NCBI RefSeq assembly: GCF_026151205.1
Contig: NC_087078.1
Coordinates: forward strand, 9,318,675-9,378,674
Source of the DNA: Bolinopsis microptera
Taxonomy: Eukaryota; Ctenophora; Tentaculata; Lobata; Bolinopsidae
Length of the DNA stretch: 60,000 bases
Reading direction: 5' to 3'
Positions 47,221 through 58,800 of this stretch are shown here, in pieces; the stretch's first letter is position 1, and every line of letters starts with the position of its first letter. The position numbers and the translations under genes are program-made. Below the pieces are notes generated by a model. The model had not been told where the DNA came from and made no database searches. It saw nothing but the letters and a program-made list of their open reading frames with translations.

Positions 47221-50200
47221 TAACCGTGAGGTAATCTGCCCTGCCTCATTACTGTGTTGTGTTAATGGCAATGTATGGATTGACTTATTCCAAACCACAT
47301 GGAAAGATGTTGTCCTAACTATAAATTTAAAATTTGTGCACATATATTTATGTCGTCGCGACCATTACACCTAACGGTCGGCAAACTACCTCAGGTCGTT
47401 GATTTAGTCAATACTTGAATCAGCACCTCAACAGTAGTTAAATTACTCGGTTTTATTTAGGTCCTATTTTACGGAGGTGCTCCTCTCTAACTCTAAATCA
47501 TCGCTTGAGCCATGATATTACAGGACATCTTAGGGAATCAGTGTGCAATTAGTTCTAGTAATCGTACCCTAAGAGATTTTCGGTCACTCTCAAAAAACAG
47601 TGCTATTAAGTTTGTAATAGCACCACCTGGAACATAAAACGGTTGCAATTATGGGATTAATAAATGGCCGCCACATAGTTCAAAAGTGGAGTTATCATAA
47701 CAATTTGAGTAGTAGCTATTGTTAGTTAATTATAACAAATTAGAGTAGTACTAGCGTCATTGTTTCTGTTAGGTTATCAGTTAACAAGTAATTTTTCTTT
47801 CAATATTAAAACTATTTAGTTAAATGAAAGTATCATAAACTACTTCTTGTACCTGTATTGCCTTTTCTTTAGACCCTATGATGGCGATACCCTCTCCTCA
47901 AGGAGTTGAGCGAAACTTACAGTTCTCCTGTGGAACGTACCTGGGTGTTATCGCTTGAGATCCTGATACTTATACTGCCGCGTTAACTATCGCCTGATAG
48001 TATACTGTTTGTGTTTAGATAACAGTCGAAACGTCTGTGATATTACGTTCTATAGGGGGAGGGTGGATCATGCGATTCCCCCTTATTTGGTTAGTTAAAA
48101 TGATATACTAAACGATAAGTTTTGGGAAACTTTATTTTAACGTGATCTTCTTCTGCAAAATAATGGAATTTAAATGACTTTGTTGCAGCTAAATTGATCC
48201 CGTTATAATAAATTATGTAGAGCCCTCATCTTACCTCCATGTCCAGGTAAACTTGGTTGATAGGAGCCGCCGTCCACACAGACTAGACTCATCAGCCCAT
48301 CGCACGTGCAGCGCCGCGGTCGTCCACGTCACTGTGTTAACCGCGACTGTCTTGTTGCCGAGCGTGCGGGCACGGCTTCATTACACGGCATGCTATCTCC
48401 CCTCTGTTCGCTAACCAGGTACTGCCAGGAGGACCACTTGTGTTTTAATTTCTTGGTCCAGGGATTAGGTAGGGGGTGATGCTTTATTTGGTTTGAATCG
48501 TGGTACTGACGTTATGGAGTTGGGTGGTCCCTGCTGGAAACTGATACTGTGATTATGGTTGTTTCCTTCAGAAAGCTAACCTCCCCCCAGTATCTTTGTC
48601 TGGATGAAATACGTCTTCGAGATGTGCTCATTTTCAGTATCTTTTAATACTGGAGCAAGGAATAGAGTTTTAAAATACCTTTCTCACTTTATCAAAAGGT
48701 TGGGTGACGGTGGCAGTTTGAAGGTTCTTTTAAACTGTGCGACGGAGGAGACGGAGCGTGACATGGCTGGACTAAAGAGCTAGAGATAGAAGTTTAGTTA
48801 TTTACTAACGAATTTTGTTAAGTTATTAAGCTGTTTTCTACGATTTGTTTAAACAAAAAGTTCATTTTTAATTTAATTTAATTCTTGTATTAATTCTTGT
48901 AACCCTGTTTTGTTAGTGGATTTGTAATTAGTTAGTTCGTGCAATCAATAAATGTACTTCTAACGGCTTAACCCAGGATTTAGTAATGTGTAAGGTAAGC
49001 TATTAGCTATGGGCTATATCAGGCTGAAATTAGAGTTCTGAACTCTAGGAAATGAAATTAATTAACTTCTCGATCAAGTAAAATATTTGGACAAATATTA
49101 GAAAATTACAAAACTTTATCATTTTATGGGTTGTTGGACAAAGGGGTTTCTGGCAAACTAAAGAACATTAGCAGATTTTATAACATGAATATTAATTTAA
49201 AATCTAAAATATAATTAGGTCCTCGCAGTAATTTGAAAATAAAAGTCAAACACACAATATCCAGGCACGGGTAAAATACAACAATCTTCCACCTTTAAAC
49301 AATCAAATTAACTTAACTATTATAGGAAACAGTAGGGACGGTTCATACATGAACAGGCTCCTACTAATTTAAATAAGTTAATAAGGCAGTTAGTTTTATC
49401 TCTTGTTAGCAATACCTTTTTACTTTCAGTATTCCACCTCTGTCTCTCGGCCCCCACATTACTTCAGTATTCTGTCCGGAGAAGTCCTCGTTGGAACAAC
49501 TGGTATAACTTCTCTCGTAGGGAGGGTTCATGCCTACAACTAAAGGTTTTAAACTAATTACAACACTACAAATCTATTACATGAATTGTGCTACTGTAAG
49601 AAAGTAATTGTAAGTCTCGTCCATGACAAGGCATGAAGCCAAAACGTCGACAAACCATTTGTTTTGAAACACGAATGGAGACTCTCACTTTGTCCCAACA
49701 ACAGCAATTAAAACTAAAGGTTGATAAAAAATTGGTGAAAAATATGGGCGTTGGCTGGAGAGAAGTTCCGGTCTTCAGTTGAAGCTTTAAAATTTGTTAT
49801 TTAGTGGTTATTTTCTCCTGCCCTCAAGGGGATCCAACCAAAACTACAGTGCTTGTTTGGATTATAAGTTTCACCATTACTTAGGAAAATGTGGTTATAG
49901 ATTGTGTGATCTCTGGCGGGGGTGGTGATAATTGTTTGTTTACATTACATAGTGTGCACATGTTCAGCAGGATGAGGAGGTGATAATTGTTTGTTTTACT
50001 TTTTAGGTCGAGGCACATGTTAAGCAGGCTGAGACGAGGTGTACATTTTTTGTATCTTATAGAAGGTTTGTAAACACTTGGTTACGCTTCTCGTTACCCC
50101 CCTCTTTGAGGGACCCCGAATTAATTTCTGAACGAAAGCTCAAAAAATAACCGATGAAATCGACCTTCTTATTAACTCATTTTGATGACTGTTTCGGACC

Positions 50201-51139
50201 TAAAATTGCACGAAAAATCGATTTAGCTAGGTTTCAGGTACTATTTTAAAACAATTCCTTATCCCTCAAATTGATGTATTTTATTTGTTAATAAGACCAC
50301 AAGACATTTATTTTGAGGCCTTCGTCTCTACTCATGACCTAGGTCAGTTTTAAGCTGAACCCCGACAGATTGAAGGCAATCCCTAACCTTAAACTGTTCA
50401 AAACTGGTACTCTTACCATAACACCAATTTTCAGATATAAATTGTTCTTTGCGATACGTTTATTGCAGCTTTGCAACCTTGAAGTGAAGACCATGAGAGT
50501 ACGAAAAACAACCAGCCAGGTAAGCAACTCACTTTTGGTGAACTGTTCTCACGAAACATTTGATCCTGTAATCAATGAACAGGGCGATGTTCTCTCTTTA
50601 ACAAATCCGAACAGGTACTATCAAAATTTCCAGAGCTCTGCATGATAACAAAGTCAAAAGAACACAATGAGGTCGGTTACCAACTCCACAATTAACAATC
50701 ATACTCGGCAAAACATGAATTAATGTATTCAGGACGACGGGCAGCCCCTGTGTGATCCGTGGTCCTCAACGAGCGACCCACTTGTAATAGAGGTGTTCTT
50801 GGTATGTGACACCGATCCGTCACTCACATAAAGGAAAGTGAGCAGACGATTATCGTGTGTTTACTTCCTAATCTTTATTGGACCTCAGTTCACATAGTGA
50901 TCTCTACCCACTATCTTGACTTCGGCAAGGTCCCGCGTGCAATATTCTGCACCGAGGTAACCTCACCATGATTACGTTCAATGAACTTGAAATAGTGTGA
51001 TTGTGTACACTTATATAACCGATGCCCATCGCCACGTACAGTTCCACACTGTTGGGGGGGGGGGGGGGGGTCGCGGGACGGCCAATATTTAGTTCTTAAG
51101 ACTTTTTTAAAGCTCACGGACATAGTAATCTTGTAGCTG

Positions 51140-51310
51140 GATACAAACCGACAAACAAAGGAGGAGGAGACCTGAGGGAAGGGGGGAGGAGGGGGGGAGG
51201 AGGGACTGAGGAGGACTGCGGAGGCGAGGATGAGGAGGAGGAGGACTGAGGTGGGAAAAAACGGAGGGGGGGGAGAGGAGGATGAGGACCCCTCCTGAAC
51301 AGGAAAAAAC
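51140..51310 (-). repeat. GGA-rich tract, TCC satellite family
   Basis: In reverse orientation it carries TCAGTCCTCC motifs and a TTTTTTCC spacer. It pairs with 53430-53580 and resembles the satellite at 22.6-26.9 kb. Confidence 0.75.
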
Positions 51311-51849
51311 GGACTCGAATGTTGTACAGGTACCAGCTAAAATATCTACCACGCTTATTTCAGTAACAGTATATTTCGAATCAGCATCTTAATAGCGTAC
51401 AGCAAAGTTAACCTATTGATCCGAAATATAAAATGCAGCTGGTAACGACCAAAAGAGGGGTTCACTGAACATTTCAACAGCGCTACTTCTTACCCGTTAA
51501 TCGATTTTATCAATTACTCTGGAACCTTCCGTTTGTTATCTCACTCAAAATAAACACCCGCACACAAAATGATGCCATTGACTTGAGGGCAAGTTGGCAG
51601 CATTTAAAGTTACACAAACTCTTATTACAATTTGAGACGGATCCAAGTTTACATATTTAAAGAACGGCAATGATAAATTTAAAGCACAAATTGAAAATTT
51701 TTAGGGTCTAACCTGGCAACAATGAACCTGCCACCCTGTTGATCTATGGGAAGCAAAGGAATAATGCATATATCCCATGAGTGCTCCTTTGCTTAACTTA
51801 GACCTTTAGACAGTAAGTGTTTGGAAACAGAATCTAGGACACGACTTCA

Positions 51850-52930
51850 CTGACAAGAACTGTAGGTTCACGTACTCTAGTGCGACATGTACCCTAGTGC
51901 GAAACCTCCGAGAACGACACTGTCGCAGTAGAGTACGCTACCTGGATCGTAGTGCGACACGTACCCTAGTGCGACAGAGAATTTTCAAGGCCGACACTGT
52001 CGCACTACAGTGCGCTACCTGGACTGTAGTGCGACACGAACTAAAGTGCGACAAAACACTTTACACATTCAATGAAAATTTGCCTTTCCATTTTTAAGTT
52101 TTAATGACAAGAGTGTAGTCGTGTATAAGTATTGGGGTTAAATATAAAATCAAAGATTACAATCACAATATTCAATTCAAAATCATTGTTCCAACACACT
52201 TCAAATAATCCATTCTGTCATAATCATCGTAGCTATCAATCACAGCGTTCAAGCGTCCGGCCATGACAGCATCCCGTTGATTCCAGATCCAGTGGGTGTA
52301 GAGGGGAGGTTTGTGTTCCGACCCAGGTACGTTCGTAGTAGTCAACAATAGTAATCCATCTACGGGGAAGAGTTTCTTTCAGCTGCGTCCAGGTATCCAG
52401 TACGTCTCCAAGGTCCACGAAGGCAATAGCACCGATCATCTGAAAGTACTTCCGTACTGCTGAGTTCTCTGCGTTGTATTCCGGGACAAGGTCATGTTGC
52501 TGCATGACCTAGTCCCAAGCATATGAACTTGTTATCCCAATCGGAGATATATCTTCATACGATGCGTGTGATAGGAATGAGGATATTATGCTGCTTACGA
52601 GTTACTCAGTGGATCACATACGTGGCTTGAACTGACCCTAAAGAATTATGATCAGTGGATCACTTTAAAATACATGATGTGAACCGACGAATCGTGTTCG
52701 CAAGATCACTTTGAAATAAGTGACGTGAACCGACCCGACGAATCACTTAATGGTCCATAAGAAGGATAGGATGTGACCTGAACTTGGAAATAAGTCAGGA
52801 TATTTAGTAGCAGTAGAGTACGCTACCTGGATCGTAGTGCGACACGTACCCTAGTGCGACAGAGGGTGTTTTTGTCGGACTTAGCACTAGAGTACGTGTC
52901 GCACTAGAGTACGTGTCGCGCTACAGTACG
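51850..52930. mobile_element. Central TE at palindrome axis, TAGTGCGACA repeats
   Basis: Both edges are packed with copies of TAGTGCGACACGTACCCTAG and its relatives in direct and inverted orientation (about 51875-52055 and 52808-52935). A ~55-bp block starting CAGTAGAGTACGCTACCTGG is almost identical at 51929 and 52809. Between them lies a transposase fragment (52200-52505). This arrangement fits a decayed DNA transposon sitting in the spacer of the palindrome; boundaries are approximate. Confidence 0.55.
52200..52505 (-). pseudogene. MULE-like transposase C-terminal fragment
   Basis: The minus strand encodes MIGAIAFVDLGDVLDTWTQL, LKETLPRRW, then IVDYYERTWVGT and, after a one-base frame change near 52310, PLYTHWIWNQRDAVMAGRLN. 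This matches the end of the animal MULE/FLYWCH-associated transposase domain, where an ALAFVP-like helix precedes a YFE-TYIG motif and a conserved WN segment. No catalytic core is present. It is a frameshifted remnant. Confidence 0.6.
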
Positions 52931-53429
52931 ATTACCAGAACTGTATGTTCCAGGAGGAGGCAGTATACTGGAGGACAAGCATGGTTATACCTGGCAGAGT
53001 TGAAGTACTAGTTCAACATGGTGCAGTTCATTTTTGCCAGGTTAGACACTAAAAATTTCAATTTGTGCTTTGTAATTAGTCATTGCCGTTTTAAATATGT
53101 AAACTTGGAGTCCTTCTCACAATTGTAATAAGAGTTTGTGTAACTTTAAAATGCTGCACTTGCCCTCAAGTCAATGGCATTCATTTTGTGTGCGGGGTGT
53201 TTATTTTAGATGAGATAACACGGAAGTTCAAGTATTGATAAAATCGATAACGGGTAATAGGTGCGCTGTTGAAATGGTTCAGTGAACCCCTCTTTAGTTC
53301 GTTTACCAGCTGCATTTTATTTCGGATCATGGGTTAGAACTTTGCTGTACGCTATTAAAATTGCTATTCGAAATATACTTGTACTGAATGTAACTGGTAG
53401 ATATTTTAGCTGGTACCGTACACATTCGT

Positions 53430-53580
53430 GTCGTTTTTTCCTGTTCAGTCCTCATCCTCCTCTCCCCCCCCTCCTTTTTTTCTCCACCTCAGTCCTCCTC
53501 CTCCTCAGTCCTCCTCCTCCGCAGTCCTCCTCAGTCCTCCTCCCCCTCCTCCTCCCCCTCTCCCTCAGTCCTCCTCCTCC
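53430..53580 (+). repeat. CAGTCCTCCTCC tract, TCC satellite family
   Basis: CCTCAGTCCTCCTCCTCCTC units after a TTTTTTCC spacer, like the intronic satellite at 22.6-26.9 kb. The serine/proline frame across it is an artefact. A C-run follows at 53667-53684. Confidence 0.8.
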
Positions 53581-54399
53581 TTTGTTTGTCTGTTTGTATC
53601 CATGCTACCATGATTACTATGTCCGTGCTTAAAAAAGTCTTAGAATCTAAATATGCCGTCCCCGACCCCCCCCCCCCCCCCCCCAACAGTTTGTAATGTA
53701 CGTGGGCGATGGGCACGGTTATATAAGTGTACAACAATCACACTATTTCAAGTTCATGACGTAATCATGGAGTGTTTACCGCGGTGCAGATATTGCACGC
53801 GGACCTTGCCGAGTCAAGATGTGGTAGAGATAACAATGTGAACAGAGGGTCAAATAAAGATAAGGAAAGTAAACACACGATATCGATCTGCTCACTTTTC
53901 CTGTTTGTGATTGGACGGATCGGTGTCACATGACATAACACCTCTATTACAAGTGGTCGCTCGTTGAGGACCACGGAGCACATCAGGGCTGCCCGTCGTC
54001 AGAATACATTTAATTCAGTTGTCAGTATGATTGTTATATTGTGGTGTTGGTAACCTACCTTCATTGTGTTTCTTTTGACTTTGTTATCATGCTGTGCTCT
54101 GGAAATTGTGATAGTACCTGTTCGATTTGTTAAGGAGACGATCTCCCTGTTCATATGTTACAGGATCAGAATGTTCGTGAGGAACAGTCACCAAAAGTGA
54201 GTTGCTTACCTGCTGTGTGTTTTCGTACTCTCATGGTCTTCACTCAAGTTGCAAAGCTGCAATAAACGTATCGCAAAGAACATTTATATCTGAAAATTGT
54301 GTTAGTACCAGTTTGATCAGTTAAGGTGAGGATTGCCTCAATCTGTCGGGTTCAGCTTAACTGTCTAGGTCATGAGTAGAACCGAAGGATCAAAATATA

Positions 54400-55880
54400 T
54401 GTTGCTTGTTGGTCGTATTAACTATAAAACATCAATTTTGAGGGATAAGGAAGTGTTTATAGGTTCTGAAACCTAGCTAAATCGATTTTTCGTGCAATTT
54501 TAGGTCAGAAACAGTCATCAAAATGAGTTAATAAGAAGGTCGATTTCTCGGTTATTTTTGAGCTTTCGTTCAGAAAATAATTCGGGGTCCTCAAAGGGGG
54601 GTAACAAGAAGGCGTTACAAGTGTTACGAACCTTCTATAATACAAAATATGTATCACCTCCTCAGCCTGCTTAACATGTGCTCGACCTAAAATGTAAACA
54701 AACAATTATCACCTCCTCAGCCTGCTTAACATGTGCTCACTATTAATGTAAACAAACAATTATCACCTCCCCGCCAGTATCCACATCTATAACCTACATT
54801 TTCTAAGTAATGGTAAACTTATAAGGCCAAACAAGCACTGAGTTTTGGTTTGGATCCCCTTGAGGAGCTGGAGAAAATACCACTAAATAACAAATTTTAA
54901 AGCTTCAACTGAAACCGGAAACATTCTCTCCAGCCACGCCCATATTTTTCACCAATTTTTATCAACCTTTAGTTTTAATTGCTGTTTTGGGACAAAGTGA
55001 GAGTCTCCATTCAGTTTTTCAAACAAATGGTTGTCGACGTTTTGGCTCATGCCCTTGTCATGGACGAGACGTTACAATTACTTCTTACATAGCTCAATTA
55101 ATGTAATAGATTTGTAGTGTTGTAATTAGTTTAAACCTTTAGTTGTACCATGAACCTCCCTACAGAGAGAAGTTATACCAGTGTTCCTACGAGGACTTCT
55201 CCGGACAGAAGACTGAAGTAATGTGGGCCGAGAGACAGAGGTGGAGATACTGGAAAGTAAGAAAGGGTATTGCTAACAAGAGATAAAACTGCAGTATTAA
55301 CTTAGTTTAATTAGTAGTACCTGTTCATGTATGAACCTCCCTACTGTTCCTATAATATTAAGTTAATTTGATTGTTTAAAGGTGAAGATTGTGTGTATTT
55401 TACCCGTGGCCTGGATATTGTGTGTTGACTTTTATTGCAAATTACTGCGAGAGGGACCTATTTATTTTAGATTTAAATTATTATTCATGTTATAAAATCT
55501 GCTAATGTTCTTTAGTTTGCCAAGAAACCCCTTTTCCAACAACCCATAAAATGATAAAGTTTTGTAATTTTCTAATATTTTCCAAATATTTTACTTGATC
55601 GAGAAGTTAATTTCATTTCCTAGAGTCTGAACTCTAATTTCAGCCTGATATAGCCCATAGCTACCTTTACAAATTACTAAAATCCTGGGTTAACCGTTAG
55701 AGTGACATATTATTATTGCAACAACTAACTATTGACAAATCCACTAACTAAACTGGGTTACAAGAATTTAATACAAGAATTTAAATTAAATTAAAAAGAC
55801 TTTTGTTTAAACAAATCGTAGACAGCTTAATAACTTAACAAATTCGTTAGTAAATAACTAAACTTCTTCTCTAGCTCTTT
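54400..55880. other. Upstream region of PCCA; no other gene seen
   Basis: It contains one copy of the dispersed repeat (about 54520-54620) and a local duplication of CAATTATCACCTCCTCAGCC with the following ~40 bases (about 54702 and 54758). No TATA box or other promoter motif is convincing. Confidence 0.4.
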
Positions 55881-55888
55881 AGTCAGCC

Positions 55889-58800
55889 ATGTCACGCGCC
55901 GGTCTCCTCGCACAGTTTAAAAGAACTCTTCAAACTGCCACCGTCACCAAACCTTTTGATAAAGTGAGATAGTATTTTAAAACTCTATTCCTTGCTCCAT
56001 TTATTAAAAGAATACTGAAAATAGCACATTCTTCGAAACGTATTTCTCCAGACAAAGATACTGGGGGAGGTGAGCTTTCTGAAGGGAAACAACCATTAAT
56101 CAGTCAGTTTCCAGCAGGGACCACCCAACTCCATACATCAGTACCACGTGTCAAACCAAATAAAGCTCACCCCAACCAGTATCCTGGTCTACAATTAACA
56201 CAAGTGGTCTCCTGGCAGGTACTGATAGCGAACAGAGGGGAGATAGCATGCCGTGTAATGAAGACGTGCCGCTCGCTCGGCATCAAGACAGTCGCGGTAC
56301 ACAGTGACGTGGACGACCGCGCGCTGCACGTGCGGATGGCTGATGAGGCTATCTGTGTGGGACCGGCTCCTAGCAACCAGAGTTACCTGGACATGGAGGT
56401 AAGATGAGGGCTCAACATAATTTATTTTATCGGGATCTTTTAGCTGCAACAAAGTCATTATAATTCATTATTTTGCAGAAGATAGATCACTTAAAATAAA
56501 GTTCTCCAAAACTTATCGTTTAGTATATTCATTTTACTTAACCATATTAAGGGGGAATCATGATCCACCCCTCCCCCTATAACGTATATCACTGAAGTGG
56601 CGACTGTTATCTAAACACTAAACAGTATACTATCAGGCGATAGTGAACGCGGCAGTAAGTACAGGATCTCAAGCAGTACACCCAGGGTACGGGTTCCTCA
56701 GTGAGAACTGTAAGTTCGCTCAACTCCTTGAGGAGAGGGGTATAGCCTTCATTGGGCCTAAAGAAAAGGCTATACAGGTACAGTAGTTTAGGAGACTTTC
56801 ATTAACTAAAATAGTTGAATATTGATAGAATATTTAACTGTTAACTGATAACTAACAAGTAACAATGACCTAGTACTACTCAATTTGTTATATTAACTAA
56901 CAAGAGCTACTACTCAATTTGTTATATAACTCCACTTTTGACCTATTTGGCGGCCATTTATTAATTCCATAATTGCACCGGTTTTTGTTCCAGGGGGTGC
57001 GATTACAAAACTAATTGCACTGTTTTGAGAGTGACCGAAATCTTATTAGGTACGATTACTAAACTAATTCCCTGAAAGATGCTGTAAATCATGGCTCAGG
57101 CAGATAATTAGAGTTAGAGAGAGCACCTCGTAAAATGAGGACCTAATTAAAACCGAGTATTTTACTACTGTGAGGTGCTGATTCAAGTATTGACTTAAAT
57201 CAACTACCTGAGGTAGTTTGGCGACCGTTAGTGTAATGGTCGCACGAAATAAATATATGGGCACAAATTTAAATTTATAGTTTAGGACAACATCTTTCCT
57301 TGTGTTTGGAATAAGTCAATCCTTACATTGCATTAACACAACACAGTATGAGGCAGGGCAGATTTCTCACGGTTTATTTGTAAAACAAAAAGTGGCATAA
57401 CTTATGTTCTGATTAATATTTTTGCTTCTAAATTTCACAGAATGTTAATAACAAGTAGCTAAACCTTTGTGGCAAGTTTTGTGTGATTGCGAGCTTCACT
57501 GAGCTTATTTGACCAATTTAGCCCCTGAGCGAGCTAGCTTGAATTTCTCACCCAGAACTGTTTACATTGGTTAATAGAAACCACCAAAAAAAATCCTGGG
57601 TAACAAAATTAAAAAAACCAGCGATTTATTCACGTTTTACCAATTCTATTCACATGGATCCATCGCACATTCCATTCTCTCTATATTTTAACTGATAAGG
57701 ACTATCACAGATGATCCTTCCTGCTTGTTTATATCGTTCTTCTCACATGGAATGTGCGATGTATCATGGTGAATAGAATTGGTAAAACATAAATAAATCG
57801 GTGGTTTTTTAATTTTTTTACCCAGGATTTTTTTTGGTGGTTTCTATTAACCAATCTAAACAGTTCTGGGTGAGAAATTAAAGCTAGCACACTCAGGAGC
57901 TAACTTTGTCAGACAAGCTCAGACTCACACAAAACTTAGCACGAAGTTGTGTCTAATTAAGATTGACATTCTCTAAAAATTTGAATCAAAAATATTAATC
58001 AGAACGTAAGTTATGGCGCTTTTCCATTCTGAAATAAAATAATTAGTGAGATCTCAGCGAGCTGTTACAATTTTAAGAGATAAAAATGGGTAGACTTTTG
58101 AGGCCCACCCTGTATAACAACAAAGTAGGTGCGATTATAAACTAATTACACTGGTTATAACATCAGAGGCGTGGAGTTATACGCGAATCTAACTGCATGT
58201 ATAATACGATTACACCAGTTATTGCACTCGGCTGCGCCTCGTGAAATAACTGCAATAATCGAACTCGGCTTCGCCTCGTGCGATTATTGTATCAATTTCC
58301 ACTCGGCTGCGCCTCGTGCAATTAATAGTGTAATCGCATTATACGCAGTTAGATTAGCGTATATTACCTAATAATGCCCCCCCCCCCCCCCCTCCCATGA
58401 GTTACTCTGATAAAACTACTCTGTCAGGCTATGGGTGATAAGATAGAGTCCAAGATAATAGCGCGGGCTGCAGGTGTGAACTGTATACCTGGTTATGATG
58501 GTGTTGTGGAGGACGATGTGGCTGCTGTCACTATTGCTAATCAAGTCGGGTTAGTTAGTTTACAGTTTCCTGTTATTGGAGGAGCTAGTTACCATAGTTA
58601 CCTGTTAATTCACAATTATCTGGCGCTGTGGTTGACCATAGTTTCTTTTTATCTGGACTGCGCTGACTACTGTAGTAGTACTAGCAGTATGTAAACTCTG
58701 CTGGGCAGAAAACAATCTAAGGTAATACAGTATTTGAACTACTTTGATCCACGATAATATCACGACATGCCCTAGGTAATACCATAACATTTCAGATATC

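Larger units (their letters stand above)
41430..48764 (-). pseudogene. Inverted, indel-riddled copy of PCCA
   Basis: Exon equivalents in 5' to 3' order on the minus strand: 48688-48764 (start codon), 48235-48424, 47853-47993, 46048-46164, 45752-45792, 44841-44945, about 44490-44616, 44218-44308, 43911-44035, 43655-43735, 42825-42970, 41430-41520. The later exons show propionyl-CoA carboxylase alpha motifs: NLNEREC, AGTVEFLVD, LEMNTR, HYDPMISKL (after one indel), EEYPQGL. Compared with the clean copy at 55889 onward, nearly every shared exon has one or more single-base gains or losses, for example 4 in the 44841 exon, and the acceptor of the 44616 exon reads CAT rather than CAG. Either a decayed duplicate or an uncorrected sequence of the same locus. 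Confidence 0.82.
44490..51760 (-). repeat. Left arm of large palindrome
   Basis: It matches 53000-60000 in inverted orientation, including PCCA exons 1-7, their introns, the intron-borne MITE and foldback element, the G-run at 51055-51070 (partner C-run 53667-53684) and the block at 51590-51720 (partner about 53020-53165). Identity is high but broken by many small indels. Midpoints of paired landmarks cluster near 52.3 kb. Confidence 0.9.

Noticed and set aside
50370-50645. 91-codon frame near the palindrome inner arm
   Set aside because: The mirrored sequence at 54.1-54.4 kb does not keep the same frame, and no family resemblance was seen.
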